From Candidatus Bathyarchaeota archaeon (GTDB taxonomy: Archaea > Thermoproteota > Bathyarchaeia > 40CM-2-53-6), in assembly GCA_005882955.1 (NCBI GenBank), contig VBBB01000135.1, forward strand, positions 1 to 6,901: 6,901 nt of DNA, given 5' to 3'. How positions within the stretch are numbered: the stretch's first letter is position 1; the number at the start of each line of letters is the position of its first letter. Positions 5,980 through 6,901 of the stretch are shown one piece after another. The translations under genes were made by a program, and so were the position numbers. Below the pieces are notes generated by a model. It was not told the origin of the DNA, made no database searches, and saw only the letters and a list, made by a program, of their open reading frames with translations.

Positions 5980-6153
5980 TTATCCAGCGTTCTCTGTTGA
6001 CTCTTGCCTATAGATACCACCAGAATAGGTCCATTTCTTCCCGCATTGCTTGCATTGGAGGTTGAATCCCGTCCGCCAACCGTCCGGGCTTCGTATCTCG
6101 CCGGTTATGGCGAGTTCTCCATGGCACGAGCAGCGTGGGACAGTCCTTGACAA
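5980..6153 (-). CDS. Zn-ribbon miniprotein
   Basis: The protein has 57 residues from TTG 6153, or 69 from TTG 6189. Two cysteine pairs, CSC (Cys20 and Cys22 in the longer numbering) and CKQC (Cys46 and Cys49), flank 23 residues rich in beta-strand formers, including GEIRSPDGWRTGFNLQ. This is the layout of a single zinc ribbon, followed by a short aromatic tail (KKWTYSGGIY). I chose the downstream TTG because a TATA-like CATTTATT (6179-6186, minus) lies inside the longer version and would start transcription almost exactly at 6153. The gene sits 19 nt upstream of the SIS gene's ATG and is probably co-transcribed. Its function is unknown; partner or nucleic-acid binding is the usual role of such miniproteins. 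The antisense frame looks unnatural, which supports this strand. Confidence 0.6.
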   Translation of the reverse strand: MSRTVPRCSCHGELAITGEIRSPDGWRTGFNLQCKQCGKKWTYSGGIYRQESTENAG

Positions 6154-6178
6154 GACGCTTTCGATGGCTCGTTGGCGG

Positions 6179-6186
6179 AATAAATG
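6179..6186 (-). promoter_or_regulatory. TATA box of the Zn-ribbon/SIS transcript
   Basis: CATTTATT on minus is centred about 29 bp upstream of TTG 6153, implying leaderless transcription of the Zn-ribbon gene. It favours the shorter start of that gene. Confidence 0.4.
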
Positions 6187-6252
6187 CAATTGGTGGTCTG
6201 ACGCGTTGCTTTCGGAATTCGAGGAGAATTTCGCGGCGCGGCTTCAGTTATT

Positions 6253-6260
6253 CTTATATG
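6253..6260 (+). promoter_or_regulatory. TATA box of the RHH-like gene
   Basis: CTTATATG is one of the best TATA matches in the window. It predicts a transcript start near 6283, giving a leader of about 45 nt to GTG 6328 or 71 nt to ATG 6354. A weaker CTATAGG at 6282-6288 is an alternative. Confidence 0.5.
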
Positions 6261-6288
6261 CTTTGCCCCGTCATACGTAGACTATAGG

Positions 6289-6317
6289 TATTCGAATGGT
6301 CCGGTTGGATATTCGAA
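6289..6317 (+). promoter_or_regulatory. Tandem TATTCGAA boxes, candidate operator
   Basis: TATTCGAA occurs at 6289-6296 and again at 6310-6317. The spacing is exactly 21 bp, two helical turns, and each box has the palindromic core TTCGAA. They lie just downstream of the predicted transcript start, where a bound protein would block RNA polymerase. Small ribbon-helix-helix repressors bind such tandem short palindromes and often control their own gene, and an RHH-like protein is encoded immediately after. Confidence 0.45.
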
Positions 6318-6331
6318 AACTGAGAGCGTGA
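6296..6331 (+). CDS. Possible 11-codon upstream ORF (leader peptide)
   Basis: ATG 6296 opens an 11-codon frame (MVRLDIRKLRA). Its TGA at 6329-6331 overlaps the GTG at 6328 in the arrangement GTGA, typical of translational coupling. The ORF starts about 13 nt after the predicted transcript start. It is very short, and the ATG lies inside an operator-like box, so chance is a real alternative. Confidence 0.15.
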   Translation: MVRLDIRKLRA

Positions 6332-6353
6332 AGAAAAAACGTCGTATAAGGTC

Positions 6354-6566
6354 ATGGTGGCCTTCGGCGAACAGACCTACACTCTTCTTAGCGATGAGGC
6401 TAGAGCCCGTGGAATAACAATCCAGGAGCTTCTCCGTGCGGTCGTCATACCTGACTGGTTCAAGGTAAAGTACGAGCCCGTTCCGAGACAGAATCCTATC
6501 ATTGAACGGAGGACGGGAGAGGAAGAGGCTGTAGTGCACTCGTTCTCAAACAAGCTCAGATACTAA
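6354..6566 (+). CDS. Small ribbon-helix-helix-like protein, N-terminus probably frameshifted
   Basis: The protein has 70 residues from ATG 6354. The first 35 residues, MVAFGEQTYTLLSDEARARG followed by ITIQELLRAVVIPDW, follow the RHH order of strand, helix 1 (QTYTLLSDEARARG), turn, and helix 2 (TIQELLRAVVI). The rest is a charged, Pro-rich tail ending in KLRY. From this ATG the DNA-contacting strand would be cut short. A basic stretch that would complete it, KKKRRIR after GTG 6328, is present but in another frame (see findings). The likely role is a DNA-binding regulator, possibly of its own promoter through the tandem TATTCGAA boxes. No Shine-Dalgarno lies at a useful distance. The RHH assignment is by pattern, not by family match. 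Confidence 0.7.
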   Translation: MVAFGEQTYTLLSDEARARGITIQELLRAVVIPDWFKVKYEPVPRQNPIIERRTGEEEAVVHSFSNKLRY

Positions 6567-6583
6567 CTTCAAGCCATCCGAAA

Positions 6584-6600
6584 TTCCTCTTTTTTCATTT
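6584..6600 (+). terminator. T-rich terminator after the RHH-like gene
   Basis: A T-rich stretch with a run of six T (6590-6595) begins 18 nt after the stop codon. This is the usual archaeal termination signal and needs no hairpin. On minus the same bases would encode Lys/Glu if the antisense frame were coding. Confidence 0.5.
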
Positions 6601-6703
6601 GAGAGGAGTCACGGGTCTGATTGACTGTCACCGGTTGGTGGTCTAGGAATTTGTTTAAGTTGGGCCTAAGGTCAAAGTCGCCTCTCAAAGCGTTTTCTAC
6701 GCC

Positions 6704-6901
6704 TTGCACACTCGTGACGGGACTTGCGCATCGGGTTGCGGGGTTTCTCAAACCGGCCTCGCCGAAATAGTTTTCGGGGTCGAAATTGTCGAATGGGACC
6801 TTTGTTCCGCCTGTCTTTCTCGGACTGGTTTCCTCGAATACTTCAACTCCCTGCCTCCAGCGACCCCGCGAGAAGCGGAGGAAATCAAAATACTCCTAGG
6901 A
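6704..6901 (+). CDS. Possible partial gene running off the window, two Cys pairs
   Basis: The plus frame is open from 6659 to the end of the window; the only usable start is TTG 6704. The predicted piece contains Cys8-x3-Cys12 and Cys34-x2-Cys37 (from that TTG), suggesting a zinc or iron-sulfur site, then a helix-like PREAEEIKILLG at the edge. TTTAAG near 6654-6659 is a weak promoter candidate. The minus strand is also open in the same codon register (6569-6895) but has only TTG 6751 as a start. I cannot tell which strand is coding, or whether either is. I do not recognise a family. Confidence 0.3.
   Translation, partial: MHTRDGTCASGCGVSQTGLAEIVFGVEIVEWDLCSACLSRTGFLEYFNSLPPATPREAEEIKILLG

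Noticed and set aside
6050..6280. Plus-strand 76-aa ORF antisense to the Zn-ribbon gene
   Set aside because: Most of it is the shadow of the cysteine-paired minus gene and reads unnaturally. Its tail (6190-6280) looks somewhat protein-like but contains the TATA box of the RHH-like gene, so I do not call it.

Overview
The window looks archaeal, probably from the Thermoproteota/TACK side (Bathyarchaeia- or Nitrososphaeria-like). This is inferred from gene content and promoter style, not from a marker gene. In favour are a two-lobed KaiC/GvpD-type ATPase, a short archaeal-type FKBP, an F420/FMN split-barrel protein, an archaeal PSPase-like HAD phosphatase and a double-SIS sugar isomerase. Several starts lie at archaeal TATA-box distance, and there is almost no Shine-Dalgarno sequence.

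Layout. (1) 27-1963: a small zinc-finger/two-TM membrane protein on minus, divergent from the KaiC/GvpD-like ATPase on plus. (2) 1964-2903: about 940 bp between two convergent genes with no convincing protein gene. It holds several hairpins, an A/C-rich T-poor tract and nested long-range complementarity that could mark a structured RNA. (3) 2904-3239 minus, FKBP peptidyl-prolyl isomerase, divergent from a plus-strand cluster (92-aa conserved-looking protein, Ddn-like split-barrel protein, 87-aa unknown, HAD phosphatase; 3363-5057). A near-perfect inverted repeat sits directly upstream of the cluster's TATA box. (4) 5046-6153 minus: a Zn-ribbon miniprotein followed by a double-SIS phosphosugar isomerase/deaminase-like protein, whose 3' end overlaps that of the HAD gene by 12 nt. 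(5) 6253-6566 plus: a promoter, two TATTCGAA boxes 21 bp apart, and a small ribbon-helix-helix-like protein whose N-terminal part appears displaced by a 1-nt frameshift. (6) 6567-6901: both strands open in the same codon register. A partial plus-strand gene with two cysteine pairs is one possibility.

How the genes may work together is mostly inference. The HAD and SIS genes both suggest phospho-metabolite turnover. The RHH-like protein is positioned to control its own promoter. The ATPase has no gas-vesicle genes beside it, so a signalling or regulatory role is likelier than gas-vesicle control. No rRNA, tRNA, CRISPR array or insertion sequence was recognised.
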